A stretch of DNA of 60,309 nucleotides from an uncultured Eubacteriales bacterium (GTDB lineage Bacteria; Bacillota; Clostridia; Oscillospirales; Oscillospiraceae): NCBI GenBank assembly GCA_900546515.1, contig URDG01000014.1, forward strand, positions 1 through 60,309, given 5' to 3'. Below the pieces are notes generated by a model. That model was not told the DNA's origin. It was given only the letters and a program-made list of their open reading frames with translations, and ran no database searches. Numbering within the stretch: position 1 is the stretch's first letter; the number at the start of each line of letters is the position of its first letter. Position numbers and translations under genes: made by a program. Below are positions 24,560-33,880 of the stretch, one piece after another.

Positions 24560-25971
24560 AGAAGATCACGGCGCTCGCACTCGCGGCCGTTATGCTCATT
24601 GCGCTGTGTCCGTCCGCGTCCGCGGACGGCGCGGAGGATTATATCGCCCTTACCGGCGGAGTGAGCATGGAGATGATGAGTGCGGACTACTGGCTCTCAA
24701 AGAAGAATAAACAGGCCGCGCACAAGGACAAGGTGCTGATGAGCACGGACAAAATAGCGGAGTTCAACCGCGGATGCAGCGCCATGATAAGCTGCGGCGG
24801 CACAGAGCTTTCGCTTGCGGATATTCCCGACATTCTGAGCGGTGAGATAGTGCGCGGCTTTATCAGCAGCGCCGCAGCGCCGGAGGATCCCGTGTCGAAA
24901 TATCTCTGGGGTCAGCCGACAAACGAGGAATACTGGGCGGCGCTTGAGCAGAACCGGAACCTTGACGCCGTGCCGGGGACGGTTGCGGTGCGCTTCGGCT
25001 ATTCCGTCGCCCGCGCGAGCCTGCGTTTGTTTCCAAGCAATGATTTCGTAGGCGGCACGCCGGAGGACCGGCTGTACGACAAGCTCGTCATGTCGGAATT
25101 CATGCCGTATCTGCCGCTCGCGGTGCTGCACGAGAGTACGGACGGAGAGTGGTACTACGTCATGCTCTATGGCTTCGGCGGCTGGATAGAAAAAAAGAAT
25201 GTCGCCATATGCACAAGCCGCGAGGATTGGGAGAACCGCATGGAGCCGGAGAGCTTTCTCACAGTCACGGGGCGTGAGCTGCGCCTTGCGGAGGAACCGT
25301 ACAGCCCCGGCGTCTCGGGGATCATCCTGCCGATGGGGACAAAGCTGCCGCTTGTGAGACCGGAGGATGTGCCTCAGCCAATAAACCGCCGCAGAAGCTA
25401 TGGCTGTTATGTCGTAAAGCTGCCGGTGCGCCTCTCCGACGGAACTATAGGCGATGAGTATACGCTCGTACCAATGACGGAGAACGTCAGCACCGGCTAT
25501 CTGCCCTATACGCGCGCAAATGTTATTGAGCTTGCATTCAAGCTCCTCGGCGACCGCTACGGCTGGGCCGGAATGTACGGTGCGAACGACTGCTCAGGCA
25601 TCGTGCACGAGGTATATGCATGCTTCGGCTTCTGCCTGCCGCGCACGGCCGAGGCGATAATGAAGCTCAGCGGCTTTGAGTATACGGACATGAGTGCAAT
25701 GAGCGATGCGGAAAAGCTCAGGGCGCTCGACGCAGTACCTGCCGGATCGCTGCTGGGCTTTCCGGGGCATATTATGATCTACCTCGGCAGAAGCGGCGGC
25801 AGGGCTTATGTGATAAGCGCGGTAGGCTCGTTCGGCCCCGCGGATATGCAGGGCGGCTATGACTGCGCCGTCAATTCCGTCACGGTGAACAGTCTTGCCG
25901 ATACGCGCCGGCGCAGCGGAAAGACATGGCTTGAGAGCCTCGACGGGGCAATTCTGTCCACCGGCGCATGA
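24556..25971 (+). CDS. Secreted NlpC/P60 cell-wall hydrolase with SH3 regions
   Basis: A 471-residue exported peptidoglycan endopeptidase, likely cutting the gamma-D-glutamyl to diamino acid bond. It has a signal peptide (cleavage near ASA-DGA, residue 23), two SH3-like regions (about residues 150-340), and a C-terminal NlpC/P60 domain. The catalytic pair is Cys346 in NDCSGIVHEV and His405 in FPGHIMIYLG. The start overlaps the DUF523 stop. A longer in-frame ORF from 24391 runs through the previous gene and is rejected because it would hide the signal peptide. Confidence 0.88.
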   Translation: MKKITALALAAVMLIALCPSASADGAEDYIALTGGVSMEMMSADYWLSKKNKQAAHKDKVLMSTDKIAEFNRGCSAMISCGGTELSLADIPDILSGEIVRGFISSAAAPEDPVSKYLWGQPTNEEYWAALEQNRNLDAVPGTVAVRFGYSVARASLRLFPSNDFVGGTPEDRLYDKLVMSEFMPYLPLAVLHESTDGEWYYVMLYGFGGWIEKKNVAICTSREDWENRMEPESFLTVTGRELRLAEEPYSPGVSGIILPMGTKLPLVRPEDVPQPINRRRSYGCYVVKLPVRLSDGTIGDEYTLVPMTENVSTGYLPYTRANVIELAFKLLGDRYGWAGMYGANDCSGIVHEVYACFGFCLPRTAEAIMKLSGFEYTDMSAMSDAEKLRALDAVPAGSLLGFPGHIMIYLGRSGGRAYVISAVGSFGPADMQGGYDCAVNSVTVNSLADTRRRSGKTWLESLDGAILSTGA

Positions 25972-26301
25972 TGTCTCCGGCAAAGGTGAATAATGTGTAA
26001 AGAATCGCCCCGCGCATATACGCACGGGGCAATCAAGCTTGACAGCGGCTGATTTATAGAGTATGCTCTAGCTGTGCTAACCTGATTAATACAGTGAGCG
26101 CGGTGACTGCGGTACGGCCTGCCGGAGCAGTCAATTATACGCTTATAAAAAATCCGGAAAGAAATCAGATTTTTTTGCAAAAAGCGAGAACATTTTCCCG
26201 GCAGACTCGTCTACAATATAGCCGGACGGATAAGGGCGTTTTTTTGCCCGTTCCGGGTACGGATTTATATTATGGACGGGAATATTTTTCAGGAGGAAAA
26301 A
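25972..26301 (+). promoter_or_regulatory. Promoter and structured leader of the solute-binding protein gene
   Basis: TTGACA (26039-26044), a 17-base spacer and TATGCT (26062-26067) predict a start near 26074 and a leader of about 228 bases. The leader has a strong hairpin GACTGC/GCAGTC (26105-26110 and 26127-26132) with an inner CGGC/GCCG, a weak AAAAAATC/GATTTTTT stem (26147-26175) and a GGGC-T7-GCCC motif near 26229. A GCCCCG/CGGGGC hairpin (26007-26030) without T-tract lies before the promoter. Catabolite or sugar control is plausible. Confidence 0.5.
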
Positions 26302-28728
26302 ATGAAAAGAAAACTTACGACCAAGATCACGGCAATGCTGCTCGTACTTGTTATGGCAGTGTCGCTGTGCGCCTGCGGCAGCAGCTCCGCAGACAAGAAC
26401 GGGTCCAAAACCGGCACGGAGGAGACTCCCACGTATGTATACTCTGCCGATTTTCAGACCATACTCACCGGCAGCGAGCGCAGCTTTGAGCCGCGCGGCT
26501 TCACTGCCAACGGGCTGTATGCCACAAGCTATGAAAAAGTCGGCGAGGATATCCCCGAGGGGGCGACAGTCGAATATGAGGGGCAGTATGATGTCTATCA
26601 GTACAAGCTCTATTTTATCGACTTTTCCGGCAGTGTGAATGAGCTTGTCAACTACAAGCCCATGGAGAGCGGGAACAGCGAGAACGCCGGTAAGACGAAT
26701 TACTACTGCGGCAGCGGCATCAACGGCTTCGGCGTCACGAACGACGGTAAGCTCGTAACTATAGAGGACGTCTACGAGTCGTGGTACGAAGGTCCCGAAG
26801 ACCTCACTCAGGACGACGATGAATACTGGAATTATCAGAAGAACACTGACACCATATATATCCGCACGTTCGATCAGAACGGAACCGAGCTTAGCTGCGC
26901 GCCCGTCGAGGTCGGCGAGAACGAGTATCTGAACGCATACGGCCTTGTTATAGACAATGACGGCAACGCGGTCGTCTCCACTGACGACGGCGTGCGCGTG
27001 ATCGACGCCGACGGCAGCGACGTTATGAATATCAGCAGCGGCGACAACGGATATATCAACAGTATCGTCAAGCTCGCAGACGGCAGGATCGCCGCAGAGA
27101 CATACGGCGAGAGCGGGCTTGAGCTTTGGATCATCGACGAGGCCTCAAAGAGCTTCGGAGAAACGATCTCAATGCCCAATGACGCTTACAGCATTTACAC
27201 CGGCGGCGGAGACTACGACATATACTACACCAGCGGCGTCAATTTCTACGGCATGAAGTTCGATACCGGGGAGTCCACCAAGCTCTTCAGCTGGATCAAC
27301 TGCGATATAAACAGCGATACGGTCAGCTCCCTTGCCATCAACGACGACGGTTCCGTGGTCTGCCTCATAAACGATTATGACTCTGTTGACGAAGCGTATA
27401 CAATCAACGTTGCCACCGTCAGCCTTGTGCCATACGACTCTGTGCCGCACAAGGAGACCATCACCCTTGCCACACAGTATCTCGGCTGGGACATGCGCAG
27501 CCAGATAATAAACTTCAACCGCAAGAACGACCAGTACCGTATTGAGGTCATTGACTATTCCGAGTACAACACTGAGGACGACTATTCCGCAGGCAGGACC
27601 AAGCTCACAACTGAGCTTCTCGCCGGGAACACGCCCGACATTATCGACCTCAACGGCATGCCGTATACTCAGCTCGCCGCGAAGGGCCTGCTGGAGGATC
27701 TCTATCCGTATATAGACAACGACAGCGAGTTTGGCCGCGACGATCTCTTCCCGAACGTCCTCAAGGCGCTCGAAGTCAACGGCGGGATGTACTCCACCTG
27801 CTCCAGCTTCTATCTTGTGACAGCGATAGGCGCGGCCTCCGTTGTCGGCGACGCTCCGGGATGGACCTATGAACAGTTCAACGAGGCGCTTGCCTCCATG
27901 CCGGAGGGCTGCGAGCCGTTCGACCAGTACACCACCCGTGACAGCATACTGCAAATATGCCTCAACCTCGACATGAACGACTTTGTCGACTGGTCTACGG
28001 GCAAGTGCAATTTTGACAGCGATGAGTTCAAGCAGCTGCTTGAGTTTGCAAACCAGTTTCCTGAGACCTTCGACTGGGAGAACTATGAGTACACCGATGA
28101 CGACAGCACCGAAAACCGCATTGCACAGGGCAAGCAGATGCTCATGACGGGCAGCATTTATTCCATCAACGACATTTTCTATAATGACATTTACTTCGGC
28201 GGCGACTCGACTTATATAGGCTTCCCGACTTATGACGGCAGATCCGGCAGCCTCATCGGCACCGACAGCGGCTATGCCATGAGCAGCAAGAGCGAGCACA
28301 AGGACGCCGTGTGGCAGTTCCTGCGCACCTTCTTCACCGAGGACGGACAGAAGAATATCTACTCCATCCCCACGAATATAAACGTGTACAACAAAAATCT
28401 CAAAGAGGCCATGACTCCCCAGTATGAGAAGAACGCCGACGGCAGCTATAAGCTCGACGAGGACGGAAACAAGATCGAAGTCAGCCGCGGCGGCTACGGC
28501 ACGGCCAGCGGAAAGACGGTCGAGTTCTATTCTCTCTCTCAGGAGCAGGCGGACAAGCTCTGGAATATTCTCACATCGACAACGGCGCTCTATGACTTCT
28601 CCTCCAACAGCATTTTTGAAATAGTTTCAGAGCAGTCTCAGGCGTACTTTGCCGGACAGAAGAGCGTGGATGAGGTAGCCAAGCTCGTGCAGAGCAAGGC
28701 CAATATCTACGTCAACGAGCAGAGATAA
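26302..28728 (+). CDS. Large extracellular solute-binding lipoprotein, fusion type
   Basis: An 808-residue lipoprotein with lipobox LCAC (lipidated Cys near residue 25), about twice the length of a usual sugar-binding protein. Residues 40 to 390 contain repeating D-G-N/D-G beta strands such as VIDNDGNAVVSTDDGVRVI, suggesting a beta-propeller. Residues 400 to 800 are a family 1 solute-binding domain (ELLAGNTPDIIDLNG, then WQFLRTFF near the end). It should capture a carbohydrate and deliver it to the permeases encoded next. The AGGAGG ribosome binding site fixes ATG 26302. The function of the extra domain is unknown; it may bind polysaccharide. Confidence 0.83.
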   Translation: MKRKLTTKITAMLLVLVMAVSLCACGSSSADKNGSKTGTEETPTYVYSADFQTILTGSERSFEPRGFTANGLYATSYEKVGEDIPEGATVEYEGQYDVYQYKLYFIDFSGSVNELVNYKPMESGNSENAGKTNYYCGSGINGFGVTNDGKLVTIEDVYESWYEGPEDLTQDDDEYWNYQKNTDTIYIRTFDQNGTELSCAPVEVGENEYLNAYGLVIDNDGNAVVSTDDGVRVIDADGSDVMNISSGDNGYINSIVKLADGRIAAETYGESGLELWIIDEASKSFGETISMPNDAYSIYTGGGDYDIYYTSGVNFYGMKFDTGESTKLFSWINCDINSDTVSSLAINDDGSVVCLINDYDSVDEAYTINVATVSLVPYDSVPHKETITLATQYLGWDMRSQIINFNRKNDQYRIEVIDYSEYNTEDDYSAGRTKLTTELLAGNTPDIIDLNGMPYTQLAAKGLLEDLYPYIDNDSEFGRDDLFPNVLKALEVNGGMYSTCSSFYLVTAIGAASVVGDAPGWTYEQFNEALASMPEGCEPFDQYTTRDSILQICLNLDMNDFVDWSTGKCNFDSDEFKQLLEFANQFPETFDWENYEYTDDDSTENRIAQGKQMLMTGSIYSINDIFYNDIYFGGDSTYIGFPTYDGRSGSLIGTDSGYAMSSKSEHKDAVWQFLRTFFTEDGQKNIYSIPTNINVYNKNLKEAMTPQYEKNADGSYKLDEDGNKIEVSRGGYGTASGKTVEFYSLSQEQADKLWNILTSTTALYDFSSNSIFEIVSEQSQAYFAGQKSVDEVAKLVQSKANIYVNEQR

Positions 28729-28738
28729 GATATTCATG

Positions 28739-28768
28739 TGGGGCGCGTGTTCCGCGCCCCATGTTTTT
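28739..28768 (+). terminator. Terminator after the solute-binding protein gene
   Basis: TGGGGCGCG (28739-28747) pairs with CGCGCCCCA (28753-28761) and is followed by TGTTTTT. It probably gives higher expression of the binding protein than of the permeases. Confidence 0.8.
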
Positions 28769-28945
28769 AAAGCGCCGCCGGCTGCCGGCGTATTATGCGC
28801 CGCAGCCTTAAGCCATTCTTAATGTTTGGAAGCTATTATATCTATTGAAAAACACCGGTGCGTGATGTACAATGTACAATGTGCAGGGCGGCTATTTTCG
28901 CCTGTACAGGCAATATCTTGTAGACAATATCTTGGATGATCCGGC
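28769..28945 (+). other. Spacer before permease genes with short tandem repeats
   Basis: TGTACAA occurs in tandem near 28866-28879, and CAATATCTTG occurs at 28911-28920 and 28925-28934. The second pair ends 12 bases before the permease start and may bear on translation initiation. A GC-rich inverted repeat (GCCGCCGGC/GCCGGCG, about 28773-28788) lies after the terminator. No gene is seen. Confidence 0.45.
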
Positions 28946-29833
28946 ATGAAAAGTCATAAAATACAACTGAATGATAAATCGAAGGACTTTCTGCAGAGCA
29001 TGTGCTTTCTCTCGCCGAGCCTTATCGGCGTGTGCGTGTTCTTCATAGTCCCGTTCGGCGTCGTGGTGTACTATTCGCTGATCGACGGCGTGGGGTCAAG
29101 GAACTTCGTGTTTCTGGATAACTTCATAAAGCTCTTCCGGAATTCGGCCTTTCTGCTTGCGGCGAAGAATACTCTGACCTTCTCTGCATGGGCGGTGCCG
29201 CTCGCAGTGGCGCTGTCGATGATCCTTGCGCTGATGCTCGAAGCGCACATACCGATGAAATCGCAGTTCCGCACCTTTTTCCTGAGTCCGATGATGGTGC
29301 CTGTCGCCTCGGTCGTTCTCATATGGCAGGTGCTTTTCAACTTCAACGGCACTGTAAACGAGTTTCTGCTCCTGTTTGGTGCGGATAAGATAGACTGGCT
29401 CCAGTCGGCGCACAGTCAGGCCGTTGTAATAATCCTGTTCCTGTGGAAGAACCTTGGTTATTTCATGATCCTGTTCATGGCAGGACTGGCAAATATTCCA
29501 AAGGAGCTGCTCGAAGTGGCTGATGTCGAGGGCGCAAGCGAGTGGTATAAGTTCTTTGCCATCAAGCTGCGCTATCTCTCGCCGACGGTGCTGTTCGTCA
29601 CGATACTTTCGCTCATAAACTCGTTCAAGGTTTTCCGCGAGGTGTATCTGCTGACGGGAGACTATCCCTATGAGACGCTTTACATGCTGCAGCACTTCAT
29701 GAACAATACCTTCAAATCCCTTGACTATCAGAAGCTGTCAGCCGCGGCTGTCGTAATGGCGCTTGTGATGGTGCTCATCATCGCGCTGCTGTTCAAGGCG
29801 GAGGACTGGTTCGGAAAGGATGTGGAGGGATGA
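28946..29833 (+). CDS. Carbohydrate ABC transporter permease (MalF type)
   Basis: A 295-residue permease with six predicted membrane helices and the ATPase-docking EAA loop EVADVEGASEWYKFFAIKLRYLSP. It pairs with the next gene, overlapping it by four bases, to form the membrane channel for the substrate bound by the lipoprotein upstream. No dedicated ATPase gene is nearby. Firmicutes often use a shared MsmK-type ATPase for this family. Confidence 0.9.
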   Translation: MKSHKIQLNDKSKDFLQSMCFLSPSLIGVCVFFIVPFGVVVYYSLIDGVGSRNFVFLDNFIKLFRNSAFLLAAKNTLTFSAWAVPLAVALSMILALMLEAHIPMKSQFRTFFLSPMMVPVASVVLIWQVLFNFNGTVNEFLLLFGADKIDWLQSAHSQAVVIILFLWKNLGYFMILFMAGLANIPKELLEVADVEGASEWYKFFAIKLRYLSPTVLFVTILSLINSFKVFREVYLLTGDYPYETLYMLQHFMNNTFKSLDYQKLSAAAVVMALVMVLIIALLFKAEDWFGKDVEG

Positions 29834-30705
29834 AGAAAAAGCGCTACTTCAGCCGGGGCGTGATGTTCCTGCTGTGCCTGGTGTTTGCGGTGCTGTTCCT
29901 TCTGCCGACGGTGCTCACGATAACGAATTCCTTCATGTCCGAGGCGGAGATCAAGTCGAACTACGGCATGATCTTCTCTACGACCACCGGCGGCTATGTG
30001 TCAAAGACCGTCAATCTCAAGTTTATTCCCGATAAGGTCACTCTTTCGCAGTATATAACAGGGCTTATAAAATCCCCGGAATATCTGCTGAAATTCTGGA
30101 ACAGCGTCATACTTGTCGTTCCGATAGTCATCTTACAGGTGGCTATAGCCTCTGTTGCGGCCTACAGCTTCACGCGCTGGCGCGGCAGGATCAGAAGCGG
30201 CATATTCTTTTTCTATGTAATTCTGATGCTTATGCCGTATCAGGTGACGCTGGTGCCGAACTATCTGGTGTCGGACTGGCTCGGTATCCTAAACACACGC
30301 TGGTCCATAATACTTCCCGGCATGTTCGCGCCGTTTTCGGTGTTCCTGCTGACAAAGTTCATGCGGCGCATACCGTATTCGCTCATAGAAGCGGCGAAGG
30401 TTGACGGGGCGGGCGAGTGGGATATTTTCACCAAGATATGCCTTCCGCAGTGCCGCTCGGCGCTGTATTCGATAGCGATACTTGTGTTCATAGACTATTG
30501 GAACATGGTCGAACAGCCTCTCATCCTGCTCGACGATGCGGACAAGCAGCCACTGTCCGTATTCCTCTCGTCCATAAATTCCGGCGAGATCGGCCTTGCA
30601 TTTGCGATGGCGACCGTATATATGATCCCGACGCTTCTGCTTTTCCTCCACGGCGAGGAATATCTGGTGGAAGGCATAGCCAACTCCGGCAGCGTCAAGG
30701 GCTGA
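29830..30705 (+). CDS. Carbohydrate ABC transporter permease (MalG type)
   Basis: A 291-residue second permease with six predicted helices and the EAA loop EAAKVDGAGEWDIFTKICLPQC. The end, PTLLLFLHGEEYLVEGIANSGSVKG, is typical of MalG-like proteins. It overlaps the partner permease by four bases and is 26 bases before the adaptor gene, suggesting a longer operon. Confidence 0.9.
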   Translation: MKKKRYFSRGVMFLLCLVFAVLFLLPTVLTITNSFMSEAEIKSNYGMIFSTTTGGYVSKTVNLKFIPDKVTLSQYITGLIKSPEYLLKFWNSVILVVPIVILQVAIASVAAYSFTRWRGRIRSGIFFFYVILMLMPYQVTLVPNYLVSDWLGILNTRWSIILPGMFAPFSVFLLTKFMRRIPYSLIEAAKVDGAGEWDIFTKICLPQCRSALYSIAILVFIDYWNMVEQPLILLDDADKQPLSVFLSSINSGEIGLAFAMATVYMIPTLLLFLHGEEYLVEGIANSGSVKG

Positions 30706-30731
30706 GTTATTTGTCATAGCGAGGTATAGAT

Positions 30732-32579
30732 ATGGAAGAAACAAAACCTAAAAACAGAGCATGGGTGAAGGATGCGGCCATCGTATTTCTCGTGGTGCTG
30801 CTCGTACTGACCTTTTTCTCGAATACCATAATGAATCACTCCCTGCCCGAGGTGGCTACACAGATGGTGACCGACGGGACGATCACGGCCAAGGTGCGCG
30901 GCACGGGCAGCGTCACTGCGCTCGGCGCGCATAAGGTCAAGGCCAGATCGAACATGAACATAGGCAAGGTCATGGTCAAGGCCGGGCAGGAGGTCAACGC
31001 GGGGGACGTGCTCTTTGTCCTCGGCGCGGCTGACAGCACGGAGCTTGAGGATGAGCTTGCAAAGCTTGAGGATCTGCAGGTGCAGTACAGTCAGGCCGCG
31101 CTCAACGTTCCTCTGGCTGACAGCCTGATCGACCAGCGCAACGCGGTCGACGTGGCGCTCAGAGCCAAGGACAAGGCGTATAAGGCCTGGAAGGACGCCG
31201 AGAACGAGAATAACCAGCCCGGTACGTCCGAAACGGTGAAGCAGCTTCTGGCCGAAAAGCAGACGATACAGGAAAATCTCAATATTGCCAACCAGCAGCT
31301 TGCCGCGCAGCAGCTCGTGCTGTCTGCAAAGAACGGCGAGGTCGCTGCGGCAGAAAATGAATACAACAGGCTCTACGCGCAGTGGAAGAGCGAGGTTGAA
31401 ATAACTCCTGCGCCGGTCGTTTCGCCGGAGCCGACGGATGACGGCGGAGAGAGCGCAGAGGCGTCTTATGCGGCGGCCCAGACCGCTGCGGACGTGATGG
31501 CGCGTCCTTTTGCCGCAGTCGGCGCTTTGGCGTACAATGTCGTGATCCCGGCGGAGCTTGAAAATGCGCCGGATAACGTCAAACAGGCGTATGTCAGGTG
31601 GAAGACGCTTCAGGCGGAGGAGAGCGATCTTAAAGATGAGGTCGTCCCCGCGCTCAACGGCGTTGACGGAACGCAGCTTCAGGCGGCAGAAAAGCGGCTG
31701 AAGTATATAACCGATCTGCAGTACACTGTCAATACGCTCACACTCAAGCTGAAAGCGATAGAGGCTGAGCTCAAGAACTACGGCATAGACACCACAGGCG
31801 TTGAGGCGCTGAAGGAGGCTTATTATCAGGCGGAGGCCGATTATAACTCCAAGATAGACGCGCTCAACAAGGCGGCGGCTTCGCAGGAGCGCTCCATTGC
31901 GTCTGCGTCCATTGGGCTGACGTCCATTTCAAATCAGATCAAACGCCAGCAGGAGAAGATAAAGAAGCTCAACGGCGAGGGCGATGATAATACCATCACT
32001 GCAAACGTTGCAGGCACTGTCACGGAGGTCAACTGCACTGCGGGCGACACCGTGGTCAAGGATGATATTCTCTGCTCTATCGAGGTGCCTGACATGGGCT
32101 ACACCGTCAGCTTCTCCGTTACCAACGATCAGGCCAAGCGCCTGCACGTCGGCGACACGGCGACGATCAGCAACTACTATTGGGGCAATAAGATAGTCGC
32201 AACTCTGTCATCTATCCAGACCGACAAGAAAAACCCCATGACCAACAAAACGCTTACCTTCAACCTTGAGGGCGATGTAACATCGGGCTCAGAGCTGACA
32301 GTTTCCGTCGGCCAGAAGAGCGCAAGGTATGACACCATCATTCCAAACAGCGCCATCCGTACAGACTCTAACGGCAGCTTTGTTCTTGCCGTCACGGCGA
32401 AGAATTCACCGCTTGGCAACCGTTATATTGCAAAGCGCGTGGCAATAGAGGTGCTTGCTGCGGACGATACGAATTCCGCCGTCACTGCCGATCTCAATAA
32501 CGGTGATTACGTCATAACCACATCCTCCGCGCCGGTCGCAAACGGCGACATGGTGCGCATGGCAGATTCCCAGAACTGA
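30732..32579 (+). CDS. HlyD-like membrane fusion/adaptor protein
   Basis: A 615-residue protein with an N-terminal membrane helix (about residues 14-35), a first half-lipoyl region (about 55-95), a long coiled coil (about 95-240, and again 350-425) and a second lipoyl half plus beta-barrel (about 430-610; NTITANVAGTVTEVNCTAGDTV). In transporters of the MacAB type this links the membrane permease to the outside. In a Gram-positive it would sit on the outer face of the membrane. It follows the sugar permeases and precedes a MacB-like protein, but no ATPase follows. Confidence 0.78.
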   Translation: MEETKPKNRAWVKDAAIVFLVVLLVLTFFSNTIMNHSLPEVATQMVTDGTITAKVRGTGSVTALGAHKVKARSNMNIGKVMVKAGQEVNAGDVLFVLGAADSTELEDELAKLEDLQVQYSQAALNVPLADSLIDQRNAVDVALRAKDKAYKAWKDAENENNQPGTSETVKQLLAEKQTIQENLNIANQQLAAQQLVLSAKNGEVAAAENEYNRLYAQWKSEVEITPAPVVSPEPTDDGGESAEASYAAAQTAADVMARPFAAVGALAYNVVIPAELENAPDNVKQAYVRWKTLQAEESDLKDEVVPALNGVDGTQLQAAEKRLKYITDLQYTVNTLTLKLKAIEAELKNYGIDTTGVEALKEAYYQAEADYNSKIDALNKAAASQERSIASASIGLTSISNQIKRQQEKIKKLNGEGDDNTITANVAGTVTEVNCTAGDTVVKDDILCSIEVPDMGYTVSFSVTNDQAKRLHVGDTATISNYYWGNKIVATLSSIQTDKKNPMTNKTLTFNLEGDVTSGSELTVSVGQKSARYDTIIPNSAIRTDSNGSFVLAVTAKNSPLGNRYIAKRVAIEVLAADDTNSAVTADLNNGDYVITTSSAPVANGDMVRMADSQN

Positions 32580-32590
32580 GTAAAAATGAC

Positions 32591-32618
32591 CCGGAGTGCC
32601 GCGCAAGCGGCGCTCCGG
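32591..32618 (+). promoter_or_regulatory. Perfect hairpin with GCAA loop between adaptor and MacB-like genes
   Basis: Twelve-base arms (32591-32602 and 32607-32618) pair fully, with one T/G wobble, around a GCAA tetraloop. No T-tract follows and the next gene starts 22 bases later, so an RNA stability or processing role is more likely than termination. Confidence 0.5.
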
Positions 32619-32640
32619 TTCCGATAATGATCAGAACGAT

Positions 32641-33804
32641 ATGAAGAAAAAAATCCAAAAGCCTGGACTGAAAAAAATAATATTTGCGGCCGTTGATCTG
32701 CTGCTTATAGTGGCTGCCGTCATAGGCTTTTTCAGAATGTCAAGCCTGTCCGGCCTTCTGGACAGCCAGAAAGAGGCTGAACGCTGGAAAGGCAGCAGCG
32801 ACATGGAATTCGCCCAGATCAGCAGCTTTATCCCTGTCGACGAGAGCTTCACGCTTGACAGTGTAGGAGCGTTCAGAGAGGAGATAACGAAAAAGCTGCA
32901 TGAGGCTGCGCTTGATGTCGGTACCGATGAGATACTTTTTGTCGATGCGTGGAGCTGTGTGAACAAGGTCAGCGTTTCCAGCGCCCTCGGCAAAGGCGAT
33001 GTGTCTGCGACGGCTGTCGGCGGCGAGTTTTTCGCGTTCCACCCGATAAAGCTTATCAGCGGCAGTTACATCAGCTCAAGCGACCTTATGCAGGACCGCG
33101 TGCTGCTCGATGAGGACACAGCGTGGCTGCTGTTCGGCGGCACCGATATACAGGGAATGACCTTTAAAATAAACGGCGTTCCGTTTGTTGTGGCCGGGGT
33201 AATAGAGCGCGAGCAGGACTTCGCCTCAAAGAAGGCATATACTGACGGCATGGGTATTTTCATGTCATATGACGGCTATAATGCGGCCATGAACTACAGC
33301 GCGTCTGCCGCTGCCGCGGCGGACAGCTCCGGTAGCACGGCTCCGGCCGCAGCGGGCAGCGCCGATATACAGTGCTATGAGCTCGTTATGCCGAACCCGG
33401 TCAAAAACTTCGCGTTGAATTTCGTCAAGGAGAAGTTCCCTATCAAGGATGCCGAGATCATAAGCAATACCGGCAGATATACCGTTTCAAATCTGTGGAA
33501 GCTTGTCAAGGCCTTTGACGAGCGCGCGATGCAGACCAAAGGCGTGCTGTACCCTTATTGGGAAAATGCCGCGCGCTGCATAGAGAACCGCGCGGCCATG
33601 CTGCTTGTCGTATCCGCCGCAGCGCTTATCCTGCCGGTGCTGACGGCGCTGGTGCTGATCGTAAAATATGCTCTCGTCGGAAAACGAAAGCTTGAGGACG
33701 ATCTGCTTCCGAAATGGAAGGACAGCGCCGAAGAGGCTATCCGTGTGCGCGAGAGGCGCGCATGGGAAAAGCGCCACGGCGTAAAGAACAGCGAAACCGA
33801 ATAA
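32641..33804 (+). CDS. MacB-like periplasmic-core protein with only two membrane helices
   Basis: A 387-residue protein with an N-terminal helix (about residues 12-32), an extracytoplasmic domain (about 35-310) resembling the MacB core, including RVLLDEDTAWLLFGGTDIQGMTFKINGVPFVVAGVI, and one helix near the end (about 330-352). Standard MacB/FtsX permeases have four helices and a partner or fused ATPase; both are absent here. A GTG at 32596 is in frame but lies within the hairpin, so ATG 32641 is chosen. Function is unknown; it probably acts with the adaptor upstream. Confidence 0.7.
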   Translation: MKKKIQKPGLKKIIFAAVDLLLIVAAVIGFFRMSSLSGLLDSQKEAERWKGSSDMEFAQISSFIPVDESFTLDSVGAFREEITKKLHEAALDVGTDEILFVDAWSCVNKVSVSSALGKGDVSATAVGGEFFAFHPIKLISGSYISSSDLMQDRVLLDEDTAWLLFGGTDIQGMTFKINGVPFVVAGVIEREQDFASKKAYTDGMGIFMSYDGYNAAMNYSASAAAAADSSGSTAPAAAGSADIQCYELVMPNPVKNFALNFVKEKFPIKDAEIISNTGRYTVSNLWKLVKAFDERAMQTKGVLYPYWENAARCIENRAAMLLVVSAAALILPVLTALVLIVKYALVGKRKLEDDLLPKWKDSAEEAIRVRERRAWEKRHGVKNSETE

Positions 33805-33832
33805 AGAAAAACGCCGTCATGCGGCGGGCAAT

Positions 33833-33870
33833 AAATGACGATCCCCGGCTCCTGCCGGGGATCGTCATTT
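33833..33870. terminator. Bidirectional terminator between convergent genes
   Basis: Seventeen-base perfect arms AAATGACGATCCCCGGC and complement (33833-33849 and 33854-33870) around TCCT. A/T-rich ends serve both strands. Confidence 0.9.
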
Positions 33871-33880
33871 ATCTATGCAC

